The notes beneath the pieces were generated by a model, which searched no databases, was not told where the DNA came from, and saw only the letters and a program-made list of their open reading frames with translations. A DNA stretch of 64,000 nt from Cymbidium sinense (lineage: Eukaryota; Streptophyta; Magnoliopsida; Asparagales; Orchidaceae). The DNA lies in the NCBI GenBank assembly GCA_021442155.1, contig CM038222.1, positions 113,339,121 to 113,403,120 on the forward strand. Reading direction: 5' to 3'. This document shows, in pieces, positions 11,281-23,796 of the stretch. How positions within the stretch are numbered: position 1 is the first letter of the stretch; every line of letters begins with the position of its first letter. A program made the position numbers and the translations under genes.

Positions 11281-11887
11281 ACAAAAAAAGCAACCATGAG
11301 CAACTCTAATCACTGAGGAGAGGTACCAACATGCTCTCATCCACAAATGCCTCATTCTGGAGAGGAGATTCTATAATTTGAGTGACAGCGTAGAAAGAAT
11401 TATCAACAAGTGTGGCTGGGAACTTTTCAATTATGAAAAATAAAACATGCATCGTCCCTATTGTGCGGGAATTCTTTGTCGACACAAAGAAGCATAGGGA
11501 CAATAGAGTTTTTGTAAGGAAAAGTGGGTAAGTTTTAATAATATTATCATAAATGCATATTATAAATTACAAATTATGGATATAATGAATATCTTTTCTA
11601 CTATAATAGTTATCAAAATTTTGATAAAATTCTTAGATTTCTCTATTAGAAATGCTAATATACAATAAAAATGACAAGAGGAATAAATTATGATTTTCTT
11701 ACCATGAGTATGACCATAGAGGCTAAAGCTTAGCATTGCTTTATTTTTGTTAAGTTGATGCCCATGGTAATATCAATGCGTTAACTAAGGATAGGGTTAT
11801 TCAAAATTATACAATTTAAAAGGGATTTTGTATAAATGTAGGAAAGATAATTTATAATTCAATTTATAATATAATTAGGATAGTACT
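11281..11887 (+). pseudogene. Athila-like env-position ORF, first part
   Basis: Near-continuous coding text begins around the ATG at 11296, breaks at an early stop, and then reads RYQHALIHKCLILERRF, SVERIINKCGWELF and, after a frameshift, IVPIVREFFVDTKKHRDNR with VFVRKSG. From 11700 a second block (SMTIEAKA, INVGKIIYNSIYNIIRI) reaches the insertion point at 11887. This is the conserved protein found after pol in Athila elements, sometimes called env-like; its role is not established and I see no convincing membrane segment here. It resumes at 39214 beyond the inserted element. Confidence 0.75.
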
Positions 11888-14800
11888 TATGGTGAAAAAT
11901 TTTCATCCTTCATCTATCTTTCTGAGAGGGAAAATAAATGAAGAATAAAAATAGCAACTTTCTTGTGTTGGACACCACATAGATCCGTAGATGTTCTTAT
12001 TAGGGTGATCGGGTACAACATTGAGGAATGATGTACTATCTCGAGAGACAGAAGTCACCATCCTACAATGGACATAATCACCTTAATAAGGACTATGTGT
12101 CTTCGGATGTACCAAAGATTCTTCCAATACTTTACATGGAAAAGTAAAGCAGGGTTTATTTTAAATTGGGTTCGTTAAGTTCTCTATGGAGGCAAGCCCC
12201 CATAGTTAATTACATCATAAGGAATGGAATTTCTTAGCAATACTCTTGATTAAGGTAAATGATCATTATCTCTAAAGATTTCAAAGATAAGACTATCAAT
12301 CAACTGGTTTATTTTCAGAAGATTAAGTGGGATTGATCAAGAGGAGGGAGTTATTATCAAAACTAAAGGAAGATAAGTAGGAGATGCTTATGATACTAGG
12401 AAGCCTGGTAAGCATCCCAAACTATCCTATGGTTGGGCTTTATATTTTTGAAACTGAAGTGATTTATTTGTTTGAGTTGAATTTTTATTAGAAATCTAGG
12501 GCTTACAATTCCACAACACAAGATCATGGTAATGCCTAAAAGGTGAGGATTTATGCTTGTAGCCTACAAAGGGAAGTAGCAATCTCTGAACCTAAATCTA
12601 GGGAGCTTTGGCGAGGGCTAAAGCATGACTTAAATCTAAGGTGAAAATGGGTATTTGGTTTACCTCTACAAGAGAAGATAAACCACCCGACTGTTGGACT
12701 TACAACCGCCTAGGGGTGGCCACCAACTAACTCCTCCTACAGTTTTAAATACATGTAGGCAAGTCATATTCTTTTGCAAGATAGCCAAGCTGTTATTTAT
12801 TTAGAAAGAAACTAAGCCCTTAAACACACTCCCTAAGAGACTAGATCATGTAGGGCATGATTAATGACTTAAATCTAAGGCAAATTTTTGTTATGTTTTA
12901 TTTTCATTTTTGGATAATTGATTTGACACATGCTATGGGATTCATATGCCTAATGCATGAGAAATTAGATGGTGGGCCAAAATCAACAAGAATGAGGTGT
13001 GTTTCCACCATGGCTCTCAAAGGTCAAGCCAAGTTCCCTAGCAAAGGTGGAAGACCTCCATAATAAAAGTGAAATAAGATGCTTTTTATGCATGATGTGA
13101 AAGCATACAACATCCAACTAAAGGGTTGCTAAATCTTTCTCTTATTTTATAACCTAGGCTTTAGGTGAGGTTATTTATTTTTAGTTTTGAGTTGATTAAT
13201 TGGATAGAAAATTTATTTTTTCTTAAGAGCCTAATCGCATCCAGGCCATTCATCAAAGCAAGGAAGAAACTAGGAAAATCATGTCATCTTAATGCACAAG
13301 CTAAACAAACATCAAATAATTTATAAAGCTAGCGCAAAAGAATAAAAGGCCTTTGTGTCAGGCTCCACTGCATAAACTTGAAAATAAATTGGGTAGTCGA
13401 GCTCTACCCTTATACAACACGGATTACAAATGAATTAATTACAATCAAGAAGGAATTCATGTTATGGGGGTCTTCATTCTTCTTTCTTCTTTTTTTCTTT
13501 TCTTCTTTTCTTTCTTCTTTCTTCTTTCTTCTTTTGGTTGGTTGGAATGTGGTTGCTCCAAAGGCTTCACATGGTACATAAGACATATTCTTATGCCCAA
13601 TGTTCATCCTAATCCACCATAACATTCAATCCAAATCCTAATTTACAAAATTACATGAAAATGGGAAAAAGTATATCTAACTAAAACCTGCAAAATAGAG
13701 ATTAGCTAAATAAACCACATAATCCCAAGCTTGTATATGAATAAATTGGACTTAAAACTCCACACATGGGTAACCAAGTCTACCTGGTCTATTTTTAGAT
13801 TATGCTTAAAGGTATAAGCGACCTGCACAGCAAAAGTATTTATATTTTTATTATAGCACCCCTTAAGCACAATCCCCTATAGAAAATAATGGTTATACTA
13901 AGATCTCCCTACCATTCAGTCTACGCACATATCCCCTAACATCCAAACTAAAATATCACATCACAAAACAAAATCAAGCATCAAACCATGCACTGCCCTA
14001 ACAAAGACCTTGAAATGATGACTTAGCCTAATGTGTGTGCCATTTAAGGCCTGTGTGGTATGTCTTAGCTAGGCTTTAAGGTTAGAGTTTTCTAAGTGTG
14101 AGAGCTTCAACTTAGAAGGTAGTTTCATTCAAGTGATTTAGTTAATTTTGTTGATTTTATTTGGTGATTTGATTTAGTTTGAATGAACCTATACTTAATT
14201 ACTAAGTGTTGTAAAGAGAGAAAAAGAGAAGAGAACATCTCTTTTCTCCCTACCTTAAGTAATTTCTAAGGTAGATTCATTAGTGATTTTTCTTTAGTCA
14301 ATGTTCTATTATGTGTTTTAATTAATCCTAAGTTTAGATTTTCTCTAAATAAACCTATTCAAATAAGAAAGGAATTTTAGGATTAATTGAAGTGAATTAC
14401 TATCACAAAACACATAACACTTTATTTCTTTCCAACATGTGTAACATGCATATGGATGAACCCTAAGCATATCTATACAAGAAATGCAAGTATTTAGCAC
14501 ACCTTAATGATGAATGCTAAGAGATGTTTCTTAAAGAAATTTGAATATTTTTATGATACATGATTTTGTTAAGTAGTAAAAGATAGGGATTCTTTTATCG
14601 TGAAATCAAATGCACATTTACATGTATGAGAAAGACACATTATTATTATTTTTTACACTAGGGGTATAAGGTACATGACCTTCTTAGGGCTACTTAAAGC
14701 CTTGCAACCCCGAGATGTCCAAACTAATATATCATTGTTTAAAATACATGTGCATGCATAAAAAGAAATGAATGGAAAAAGAGTCGTGCAAAAAGTTTAT

Positions 14801-16570
14801 GTTTGTTTGTTTGATTTGGTTATGCAATTTACATGTGTAAATATGAAGATCCTTCTTAAATGATAGCATAGGAATGAATAGGAATTGATTTAAGAAAGTG
14901 GTATGTTCTTTTCAAATGAACTATACACTTTGCAAATCCTATTCAAAACTATATTAAAAGAGAAGAGAAGGAAAAGTCATATAATGTACATCTTATATTA
15001 TACTCATATGCAAGATTATAAGTAATTATAAGTAGCATACCTTTCATTTATAATCTTTGACTTATAGGTTTTGAAAATAATTCTGGATTTAATAGTATAA
15101 TAACCATTCATAATCTTACTTTAGCCAAAAGATGCAATTTGACATAAAGGAAATATTTCATTTATTTTTATTTTTCAAAGACATGAATGCATGATCCTAT
15201 ATGACATACACCATTTAGCATGCTAGAAAAGAAATAAACTGATGTGATCATGTAACTTCATTCACCCTAATTAATTCCTAAAGATAATCCTATGGAATAA
15301 GATCATTTAAAGTGAATCAAAGTTGTTTAAGGAAATTTTGTTTTAATTCTGAGTTTGATTTGATTTTAGGAAATGTGAAAAGGTTTGCTAGTCCTAACCC
15401 ATTTCCCACATGTGTATGTTATTTTAGTTTAATTTTTAGAACCATTAAGTTTATTTTATGTTTTGTTTAGGTTAGGGTGTAAATTAAGTTCATTAGTTAC
15501 CCCTTACCTACACCTCCTTAACATAATTATTCAAAAAATTGTGAGCCAACATATGATATGCAACCACATTAAAATTAAATCAGCAATGCACCCTAAGAAA
15601 GAAAGGGCCTAATGTTATTGGCTCACAATTATTGATTAATTAAACTAAATGATATAATTAAGTACTTTCATAACCTTCCCACACATGTGGGTTGGAAATA
15701 ATTTTTTTAAAAGCCACTTAGGTTATTAAACACCTAATTATCTACCCAAGAAGGGATTGATTAAGTTCAGATTAATTTTGACAATATGATTAAGCTAATT
15801 AAGAATATCATTAGTGTATTAATCCTTAATTAAGTTTGGATTAAGAAAGGAAGGGGGTTTAGGGAATAGCTTCAAGAAAATATCCCAAAATTATTCTATA
15901 AACCTCCTTATCACTTAAACAATGTTTAATTATCTTAATTAAATGATTAAGTCATTGTTTACATGCTTAATTATCCTTAATTTCATTAAGAGAGTGATTA
16001 TGGATTCATTAATTGATTTTCTTAATCAACTCATTAATAAATTCCAAGAAACTTAGGGGAGACAGAGGTCATCTCACTAATATGCCAGAGAAGTTTGGAA
16101 TTAAATAATGAAATGATTAGGAAGTAATTAGGGTTATTAAGATTTCATTAAACTCTAATTAAGAAAATTCACTGTTCAAAATAAATTAGAAATACTTTTA
16201 TATTATTCCTCACTAAATTATCTTTAAAATGAGCCATCATTTATATTTTTTGATTTTTCTACATTTAGTTATGTATTTTTGAAGTTTCAGTGATTATTAG
16301 ATAATTAAATCCCCTAATTATATAACTAATCTCATCGGTGCCACATGGACCACTAATGGTCAAATTCACTTGGGATGTCCCTTCACAAAGGACCAAAGAA
16401 AATTCTCCCTAAGCTCAGTTTTGAGGCATACCTCACCAGAGGCTATCATCGGCACTCCCAAACATTGAGGTAGCTTCATCTAGTGGAGACGAAGCCCTGC
16501 TGAAGGTTTGAAGGCTTGAGGTGGAGTGGATCTTTCTATTGTCCAAAGTGACCTCCAATGGCTGGCAGCT

Positions 16571-16891
16571 TTAGTCTAGCTCCTCCTTCCCGTGGCTTGA
16601 CTGCTTGGGATTTAATTTTGGTGTGCTTGATTGGGTCCTCTGATGGTACTTACAAGAGGAATTAGGCTTTTGTGAATTGTTAAGAAAAGTGGAATCCTCA
16701 CTCACCTCCCTTATTTTTGGCTTAGGTAAACTAAGAAATGGAGAATTCAGTTGAGCTTGGGAGACCTTGGGAAAGCTTGGAAATGCTTCCTCCGAGTTCC
16801 TAGGGCTCAATCGACAGTAACTGATGTCAATTGGAATGAAATTAGGGGGAGTATATCTCCCCCTATAAGTATCAGACAGTCGTGAGCTCAC
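16571..16891 (-). other. Unassigned 106-codon open frame inside the giant LTR
   Basis: An ATG-started frame in element sense gives a serine- and proline-rich polypeptide (starts MSSRLSDTYRGRYTPPN, later SPFLSLPKPKIREVSE). No domain is recognised. The same region of the right LTR (about 36480-36790) keeps similar residues (SPFLGLPK, KPNSS, NPKQSSH) but has a stop and a frameshift. The region is not seen in Ogre-like 2. It may be a chance frame in fairly GC-rich LTR sequence. Confidence 0.25.
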
Positions 16892-17471
16892 ATGCCATTT
16901 TGATAAAATTGATCACATGGGATGGATTTGTTAGGCTGTTAAGGGTGCCATGTGTTAAATGATTCAGTTTCCCATGTGTTAAATGAGGATGTGAGGGATT
17001 CCATGTGGAGAATTTTCCATTAGGTTGTTGGTTTTGGCCTTAGGATGGGTTTGGATGATCGAAACCCATTGGGTCATGTGCACCACACTCATTAGTGTCC
17101 ATTTAGTCAACTAAGATGGTGTCAAGTGGCCATGAAAAGGATTTGACCAAATTCCAAGTAGAATTGGCCATAGGTTACCCCTTGACCTAGGGTTAAAATG
17201 TTCATTTGGCTTTAATTTCAATTTATGCAGATTTGGAATAGTTTGAAATTGGGTTTGGCCAAATTTCAAAGAATTTGGAGTTGATATGATGTCATTTGGC
17301 TCATGTTGACCCATTTAGGTCAAAATGGGACAACTTGGGTCAAGTTGACCGATTGGTCAAATTGGGTCAAACCAAGGGTTGGGTCAAGTTCATATGACCA
17401 TTTGATATATTTTGGTATCATTGGTTTGGTTCAATTTGATTTGTATTTGGTTTTGGCTCATTTGTATTCAG

Positions 17472-17517
17472 TTAGGTCAAATGGGTCAAATTGACCAATT
17501 TGACCCATTTGACCTAA
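17472..17517. repeat. Near-perfect 46-bp palindrome in the LTR
   Basis: Two 22-nt inverted arms with a 2-nt centre, built from the words TTAGGTCAAA, TGGGTCAAATTG and their complements. The right LTR has a less perfect version near 37398-37440, where one arm is partly duplicated. It lies in a block dense in GGTCAA/TTGACC half-sites. Confidence 0.85.
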
Positions 17518-19832
17518 TTAAGTTAGGTTATGGGTTGGTTTATATTTGGTTGGTCATTTGAAATATTTTGCAAGCTTTGGTTTTAATCAATTTTGGTTTG
17601 AACTGATTTTTACTTGATTTGACCTTTTAAGTCAAATTGGGTTCATGGTCAATTGGGCTAGGTTGGGTCTAGTTGAATTGACACTTTGGTCAAGTTCAAC
17701 AAGTGATTTAGAATGAATTTGACCCAGTGGTTGCAATCAATTTGGCTTAGATCAAGCTTTGACCCATTTAGAATTTTTAGGTCAAGTTCGGTCAACTTGG
17801 GTCTAGTGGCCAATTGGGCTAGGTTAGGCTCAAAAGATAACTTTGTCAAGCTCAAACATTGATCATAAACTGGTTTTGATCAATGGTTTTAATCAATTTG
17901 GCCTATGATGTATTTTAGCTAGTTTAGGTTTCATTTGGCTCAAATGCTGACTTCATCAAAGGCTAAGTTTGACTTGGTTTGACCCAATTTGAGTAATTGA
18001 TCATCTTATGATGATTGTTACTCATAATGTGAGGCTAAAATGGGCTTAATTCAATCTAATTTGGGTAGGATTAGAATTTTGCTCAAAAAGGTGCTTTAGC
18101 TCACTTTGGGTCAAGTGAGCCTGACTGGGTCAATTGACTTGATCAAGACTTGATTCAAGTTTGGTTGAACTCACATATGGACTTATGATTGAAATATAAA
18201 TCCATTTGCAAATGATTTAGAGTCAAATGAGTTTTGATTCATTTGACAATTTCAAGTTCAAAGGATGAGCATGGGTTTGATTTGGGTTTGAGTTTTGAAT
18301 TTAGTTTTGGTTTAATTATTGAAGTTTGTGTTTATATTTGGTTTCATGATTGAAGGATTGATTGAATCAAGAAGAAAATCCAAGGATTTGAATTGATTTG
18401 AGGTTGATTTGGTTAAGTTGAATAATTTGACATGAAAGGGTTTAGGTTGGATTTTGATTAGACTTGGATTTGAGTTTTGAATTTGGTTTTGGTTATTTGA
18501 ATTTATATTTCATTTATATTTGTGAATATAAACGAGAATATAAATGGGTTATGAGAAAATCTTTTGAATTTAAATTGATTGGAATTTGATTTGAGCTAAG
18601 TCCACAAGATGAAATCAAAGTGACTTAAGAAAGAATTTTGAATTTGGAATTCAATCATGGATGTCAATCATTTGGAATTGATTTATGATTTGAGAAAATT
18701 GATTGGAATTGATTTAAGGTTTAAGAAAATCAATTAAGTTGTAATTGATTTGAGTTTTGAAGTGGGATTGGATTTGGAGTTTGAAGTTTACTTGGATTTG
18801 AGAAAAATTAATTAAGTTGGAATTGATTTGAGTTTTGAATTGGAATTGATGTTGATTTGGATTTGAGAAAATCAATTAAGTTGGAATTGATTTGAGATTT
18901 GATTTGGAATTGATGTTGATTTAGATTTGAGAAAATCAATTAAGTTGAAATTGATTTGAGTTTGAAGTTGATTTGAATTTCGAAATTTGACTTGAAGGAA
19001 GGAAGTGAGGATTTGGTTGAAGCTATAGGGTAGGAAAATTTTCCTAACACCCCTAAGGCATGACTTATTCCTATGGCTAAATTTCCTAAGTCTCTAGGGT
19101 TAGGTTGAGTGTTCACCTAATCACAAAAAGTGTTTTAAGACTAAGGAACTCTTAGTGTCTAAGAGGAGTCCTATGTCTAAGATGGAGAGGTTGAGAGCTC
19201 ATTCTAAAAATGAGGTCAACAAAGGGTGCCCAATAAGTGTGACCGACAAGGTACACACATATTTGACGAGATGATCAACAATACGAATGTACAAAAACAA
19301 GTAATCTACTCCTAACCTAAGTGGTAGAAGGAATCAAGAGCTTAGTGCAATGTGACTCTACTCATGTCAAAGACATAAGAGAGTGAAGGAAGAATCCACT
19401 AGGGAAAGAGTATGTGAACCTTCTACTAGGGGAAAGAGGTTCAACTCATCCACTGGGGGATCAAAGGTTTGATTTGATTTGAGTCTCACTGAGAAGAAAT
19501 TGATTTGATTTGTTGGTTTAGAATTTGGTGTTCCACTACAGATGAAAAAGTGAACTATCGACTATGGGAGTAAGTTCAAGTCATCCACAAGGGAGAAGAG
19601 GTTCTGAAATCTGCTAGGGGATTAGAATTCGAGATCCACTGGGGAACTGGAAAGGCTTGCATCTCACTAAGGAGAAGTAGATGATTTGATTTATTTGTTT
19701 AATTTAGTTGGATTGTTTAATGATTTGATTTGACTCCACTAAGGGAGGTTGATTGGATTTATTTATTTTATTTTGACTCCATTGAGGGAGGAATGTTGAA
19801 TTTATTTCAGATTTTTAAATTTTTGGATTTTA

Positions 19833-21150
19833 AGATGAACCCTATTAGTTTACGATGGATAGCACTAAGTAGGGGCCATGTTGGCCTAGGCCTAACTCAG
19901 ATTTACCCATCCAAAGGGGTAGTCTACTAACCACATAGTAGGACCAGCCAACCAAAGGGGTTATCTTTCAGTGTGCAGTAGTTATACTAGGAAGAAAGCA
20001 TAGTAGGCTTACATCCTCCAAAATAGAGATCATTTGTTAGGGTAATCAGTTGGTAAGGCAACGGATTGAACCAAACTTAGGGCTGTCTATTGAGTGAATG
20101 CCACTGGGGAACTTAAATCAACTCAAAGATAGTCAAGATTAATTTTATTTTTAAGTTATTTTTGATAGATCCTGTTGGTTTGCTATGGACTGCACTGATT
20201 AAGGGCCATGTCGGCCTTAGTCTAGCTCAGATTTACCAATCCAAAGGGGTAGTCTACCGACCACACAGTAGGACTATCCAACCATAAGGGTTGCCTTTCA
20301 GTTTGCAATGGTCAAGTTTAAGAAGAAAGCATGGGGACTCACATCTTCCAAAACAAAGAGCCACTAGGGTGATCAGTTGCTTGTGCAACAAATAGAACTC
20401 GGCCTAGGGCTGACTATTAAGAGATGTCACAGGGGGGACTTAAATCAGCTCAAAGATAGTCAAGGTCAATTTCATTTTTTTAAATTATTTTTGATGGATT
20501 CCATTAGTTTGTGAGGGATCACATTGAGAAAGAGCTTACATTAGCCTAGACCTATCTTAGATTTATTGAACTAAAGAGAGTAGCTTCTCAGCTGAGGGGA
20601 GAACTATCCAACCAAAGGAGTGCCTTTCAGTTTGTAATGGTCAAGTTTAAGAAGAAAGTGCGGGGACTCACATCTTCCAAAATAATAACCACTTGGGTGA
20701 TCAGTTGCTTGTGCAACAAATTGAACCTGACCTAGGGCTGACTATTGAGAGAATGTCGCTGGGGGACTTAAATCAGCTCAAAAATAGTCAAGATCAATTT
20801 CATTTTTTTAAATTATTTTTGATGGATTTCATTAGTTTGCGAGGGATCACACTGAGAAGGAGCTTAAATTAGCCTAGACCTATCTTAGATTTTCAAACCA
20901 AAGGGAGTAGCTTCCCGGCCGAGAGAAGAACTATCCAACCAAAGGAGTGCCTTTCAGTTTGCAGTGGTTAATTAAGGGGAAGAAAGCACAGGGACTCACA
21001 TCTTCCACTACAAAAGACCACTGGGTGATCAGTTTCTTAGGCAATAATCGAACCCGACCTAGGGATGCCCGTCGATTTGGGATAGTCATGCTAGAAAGAA
21101 TGTGTAGTAGACTTATATCTTCTAATGACTACGCAGATATGGTAAAATAG
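19833..21150. repeat. About 330-bp tandem repeat, four units plus a distant partial
   Basis: Units open with GATGGATTCCATTAGTTT-like text at about 19833, 20164, 20493 and 20821, giving periods of 331, 329 and 328 bp. A further partial copy starts near 21337. Each contains a GATCACACTGAGAA-like phrase, a CCAACCAAAGG phrase and GGGACTCACATCTTCCA. The regular spacing and moderate divergence indicate tandem duplication within the element. Confidence 0.8.
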
Positions 21151-22269
21151 ATTGAACTCGACAGACTACAGAGAGTCACCAAGGACTTATCTCAACTCAG
21201 GTAGTCAGGAAATTCCTATAGGGAGTTCTGCTAACACTGCCCTAAAGATAGGATGCCTGCTTGGGAAAGGGACTACTAAGGGCTTGAATTCCTAATCCAT
21301 AAGCGAATATTTTGTTTCTTTTTTTGGTTTGTTTATCATGGACCCTATTGGTTTATGAGGGATCATACTGAGAAGGACCTTATATTAGCCTAGACCTATC
21401 TCAGATTTACTGAACCAAGGGAAAATCTGTGCATCCGCTGAATAAATTCTCTGACCATATGGGTGGTTATTAGGAAAGGGGGACTATCCAATCCAAGAGT
21501 AACCCGGGTAATGTCTAAATGGAGTCGCAAAGGATGTGATCCAAGTAGAGTGCCCATAGGGAGAGGGGCCACTAAGGGCTTGATCTAAAACTCTGGAGAA
21601 GATAATATCTATAGGTATTCGGTGGCCAACTCAAGGAGAAATTACGGGGACTCACATCTACCAAGTGTAGTGTATCCACGGGGTGAGTCACTGTCATCAT
21701 AGAGAACATCAACCAACCTAAGGTGCCCATCGATTTGCAACAACCAGCCTAGAAAGAAAGCTCAGGGACTCACATCCTCCTACAATGGAACTGATCATTG
21801 GGATAGTTTGTCTTCATCTTGACAGAAGATATTCGACCTAGGGCGACTACTGAGTGAATGCCACTAAGGACTTATATCAACTCAAAAGTAGTCAAGAGGA
21901 AAGGAACCTCTGAGGGACTTACCCTAAACCACAAATATAATCGATTAAGTTAGTTCACAATGATTAGTTCAAGAAGAAAGCTCAGGGACTCACATCTTCT
22001 TAAACAAAATCAACATGAGATAGCTTACTGGCTGGGCAGTGAAGTCTACCAAACTAACAAGGCACTCGTTGGTTTACAATGGTCAAGTCAAGATGAAAGC
22101 ATGGGGATTCACATCCACCAGACAAATGACCACTAGGGTGACATACTAATAAGGTAGCATGTTAACCCGACCTAGAGCAATTAATGCGAGAGTGTCATAG
22201 GGGGATTGCTCCCTCATCAAAATAGCGCAAGATAAAAGATATGTGTTTATTTTTGTTCTTATGTTAAAG

Positions 22270-22560
22270 AGAATAAGATGCTGCTTGGGTTATCTCACAC
22301 CTACACTAAACACGCTTAGAGAATTTGATGAAATGGTGCCATGAATGGCAGTTCAGATTCCTTACCAAGAGAGAATGCAGCTTGGGTTCTCTCACACCTA
22401 ACTTAGTTATGCTAGCCAAAATAGGATGCCCCTTGGGTTCTCTCACACCTATTCTAGTAGCATCGAGGAATTGTGTTTGATTATGTTTATGTTATGGAAG
22501 AGGGATAGGATACCTCTTGGGTTCACTTACACCTATCCTAAACACGTCAAGGCAGATTTG
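22270..22560. repeat. Short repeats with the phrase CTTGGGTTCTCTCACACCTA
   Basis: Four variants of TTGGGTTCTCTCACACCTA occur near 22286, 22385, 22433 and 22520, each preceded by AAGATGC-, GATGC- or GATACC-like text. They lie just beyond the end of the integrase gene in Ogre-like 1. Confidence 0.7.
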
Positions 22561-22723
22561 CAAGACAAGAAAATAACACTTTGAATGGAGAGAAGATTTT
22601 GATGAATTGGAATGAAATTTTATTCTTTTGATGATAATTGTTTTCAAACATATTTTTTATGGGTAAATTTTATTCAAATAGAGCCCATTAATTGGAAGCA
22701 TCTGGTGTTCTCCTTTACAATCA

Positions 22724-23790
22724 ATGAGCTAATAAGATCCTCCTTGGTAGGCCTTCTCTATGACAAAAGAGCCTTCCCAAGTGGGTTCAAACTTGCCTCC
22801 CATCTTTTGATGGGCAACAATTGGTCTCCTTATGACTAATACAAGTTCTCCTACTTGAAAAGTCCTAGGGTGAACCAGCTTGTTATTAGCTTGAATCATT
22901 TTATCTTTGTACAAGTTGAGGTTCTAGCACGCCCGTAAGCATCTCTCCTCCAAACTTTTGAGCTCATCTAACTGCAACTTGGCATTCTTCTTTGTAGTGA
23001 TGTTGCTACCCACTGCTATCCTTAGTGATGAAAATTGAACTTTTAAGGGTAGAACCCCTTCAGACCCATACACTAAAAAGAATGGGGTAGATTGAGTTGG
23101 AGTTTTGTATGTGGTGTGGTAGGCCCTCAAGGCTTCAACCAACTGCTCATGCCACAATCATTTGTTATCATCAAGCGACTTCTTTAGTATCTGGATGAGA
23201 GTTTTATTGAATGCTTCTGCTAAGCCATTTCTTTAAGGGTAGTAGATGGTGGAGTATCTCCAATCTATACCATGTCTTCTGGAGAAGCTATTGATCTTGG
23301 TGCTTTTGAATGTTGTACCATTATCAGATATAATTCGTTGAGGCACCCCGAACCTATATACAATATGGTTCCTAAAAAACTGAAGTACATGCTGAGTTGT
23401 GACCTCTCTGAGTGGGATTGCCTCCACCCACTTGGAAAAATAGTCGGTACCCTAACGTTTAAATGGCCATGAGGCCAAAGTAGGATGTAGAATATTGGGT
23501 GGTTGATGTAGGACCACACCAAGTACCTGACACTGATGGCATCTTCTAGATACATCCATGTAATCTATAATCATCGAAGTCTAGTAATATCCTAGCCTCT
23601 TGATCTTTGCTTTCATCTTCAGACTAGATAGATGCTCTTCACATAGACCTAAATGTACCTCGGTCATGATCTTACGGGCTTCATGTTTTTCCAAACAGCA
23701 TAACCACATTTGATTGAAATATCGTCGGTACAAGGTTCCATCCATAAGAGCGTAGGAGAGAGCTCTTTATTTTATCTGATGGGCTTGTGA
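22724..23790 (-). pseudogene. Ogre-like 1 integrase (pseudogene)
   Basis: Minus-strand text runs through the zinc region (RCHQCQ-like, then LHQPPNILHPTLASWPF near 23520-23470), then GTDYFSKWVEAIPLREV, where about 70 bp present in Ogre-like 2 have been removed just around the first catalytic Asp. VYRFGVPQRIISDNGTTF near 23350 carries the second Asp, and NGLAEAFNKTL near 23230 carries the Glu. HEQLVEALRAYHTTYKTPTQ (23157 on) and HPRTFQVGELVLVIRRP form the C-terminal part, ending near 22724. Stops and shifts interrupt it. It would have inserted the cDNA. Confidence 0.85.
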
Positions 23791-23796
23791 TTTCGC

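Larger units (their letters stand above)
11888..19221 (-). repeat. Ogre-like 1 3' LTR (left copy, 7.3 kb)
   Basis: In element sense it runs from TGTTGACC at 19221 to CACCATA at 11888. It differs from the right copy by a deletion of about 330 bp near 16335-16370 and by an expanded TTTC/CTT tract near 13480-13530. Sub-structure on the plus strand: about 66-bp tandem units near 18640-18990 (AATTGATTTGAG, GAAAATCAATTAAG), a GGTCAA/TTGACC-rich block at 17290-18130 with a long palindrome, and a TATA-like box (complement of CTTTATATTTTT) at 12439-12449. It has no recognised gene; one 106-codon open frame at 16571-16891 is described separately. Confidence 0.9.
19222..22720 (-). other. Ogre-like 1 3' untranslated region with tandem repeats
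   Basis: This 3.5 kb lies between the end of integrase and the 3' LTR. It has no coding text in any frame; short open frames such as 20947-21150 are chance. Most of it is repeats: about 330-bp units at 19833-21150 and shorter CTTGGGTTCTCTCACACCTA units at about 22270-22550. The phrase GGGACTCACATC recurs at least six times between 20335 and 22120. I see no clear polypurine tract next to 19221. Confidence 0.7.

Noticed and set aside
13378..13625. Frames with Phe/Ser or Lys/Glu runs, suggesting a transmembrane or coiled-coil protein
   Set aside because: They are produced by the CTT/TTTC microsatellite in the giant LTR and differ in length between the two LTRs.
17111..17855. Several 63-67-codon frames in the GGTCAA-rich LTR block
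   Set aside because: Repeats of a 6-nt word without stops make chance frames on both strands; none is kept in the right LTR.
20947..21150. 67-codon frame in the 3' region of Ogre-like 1
   Set aside because: It lies in one unit of the 330-bp tandem repeat; the other units have stops.
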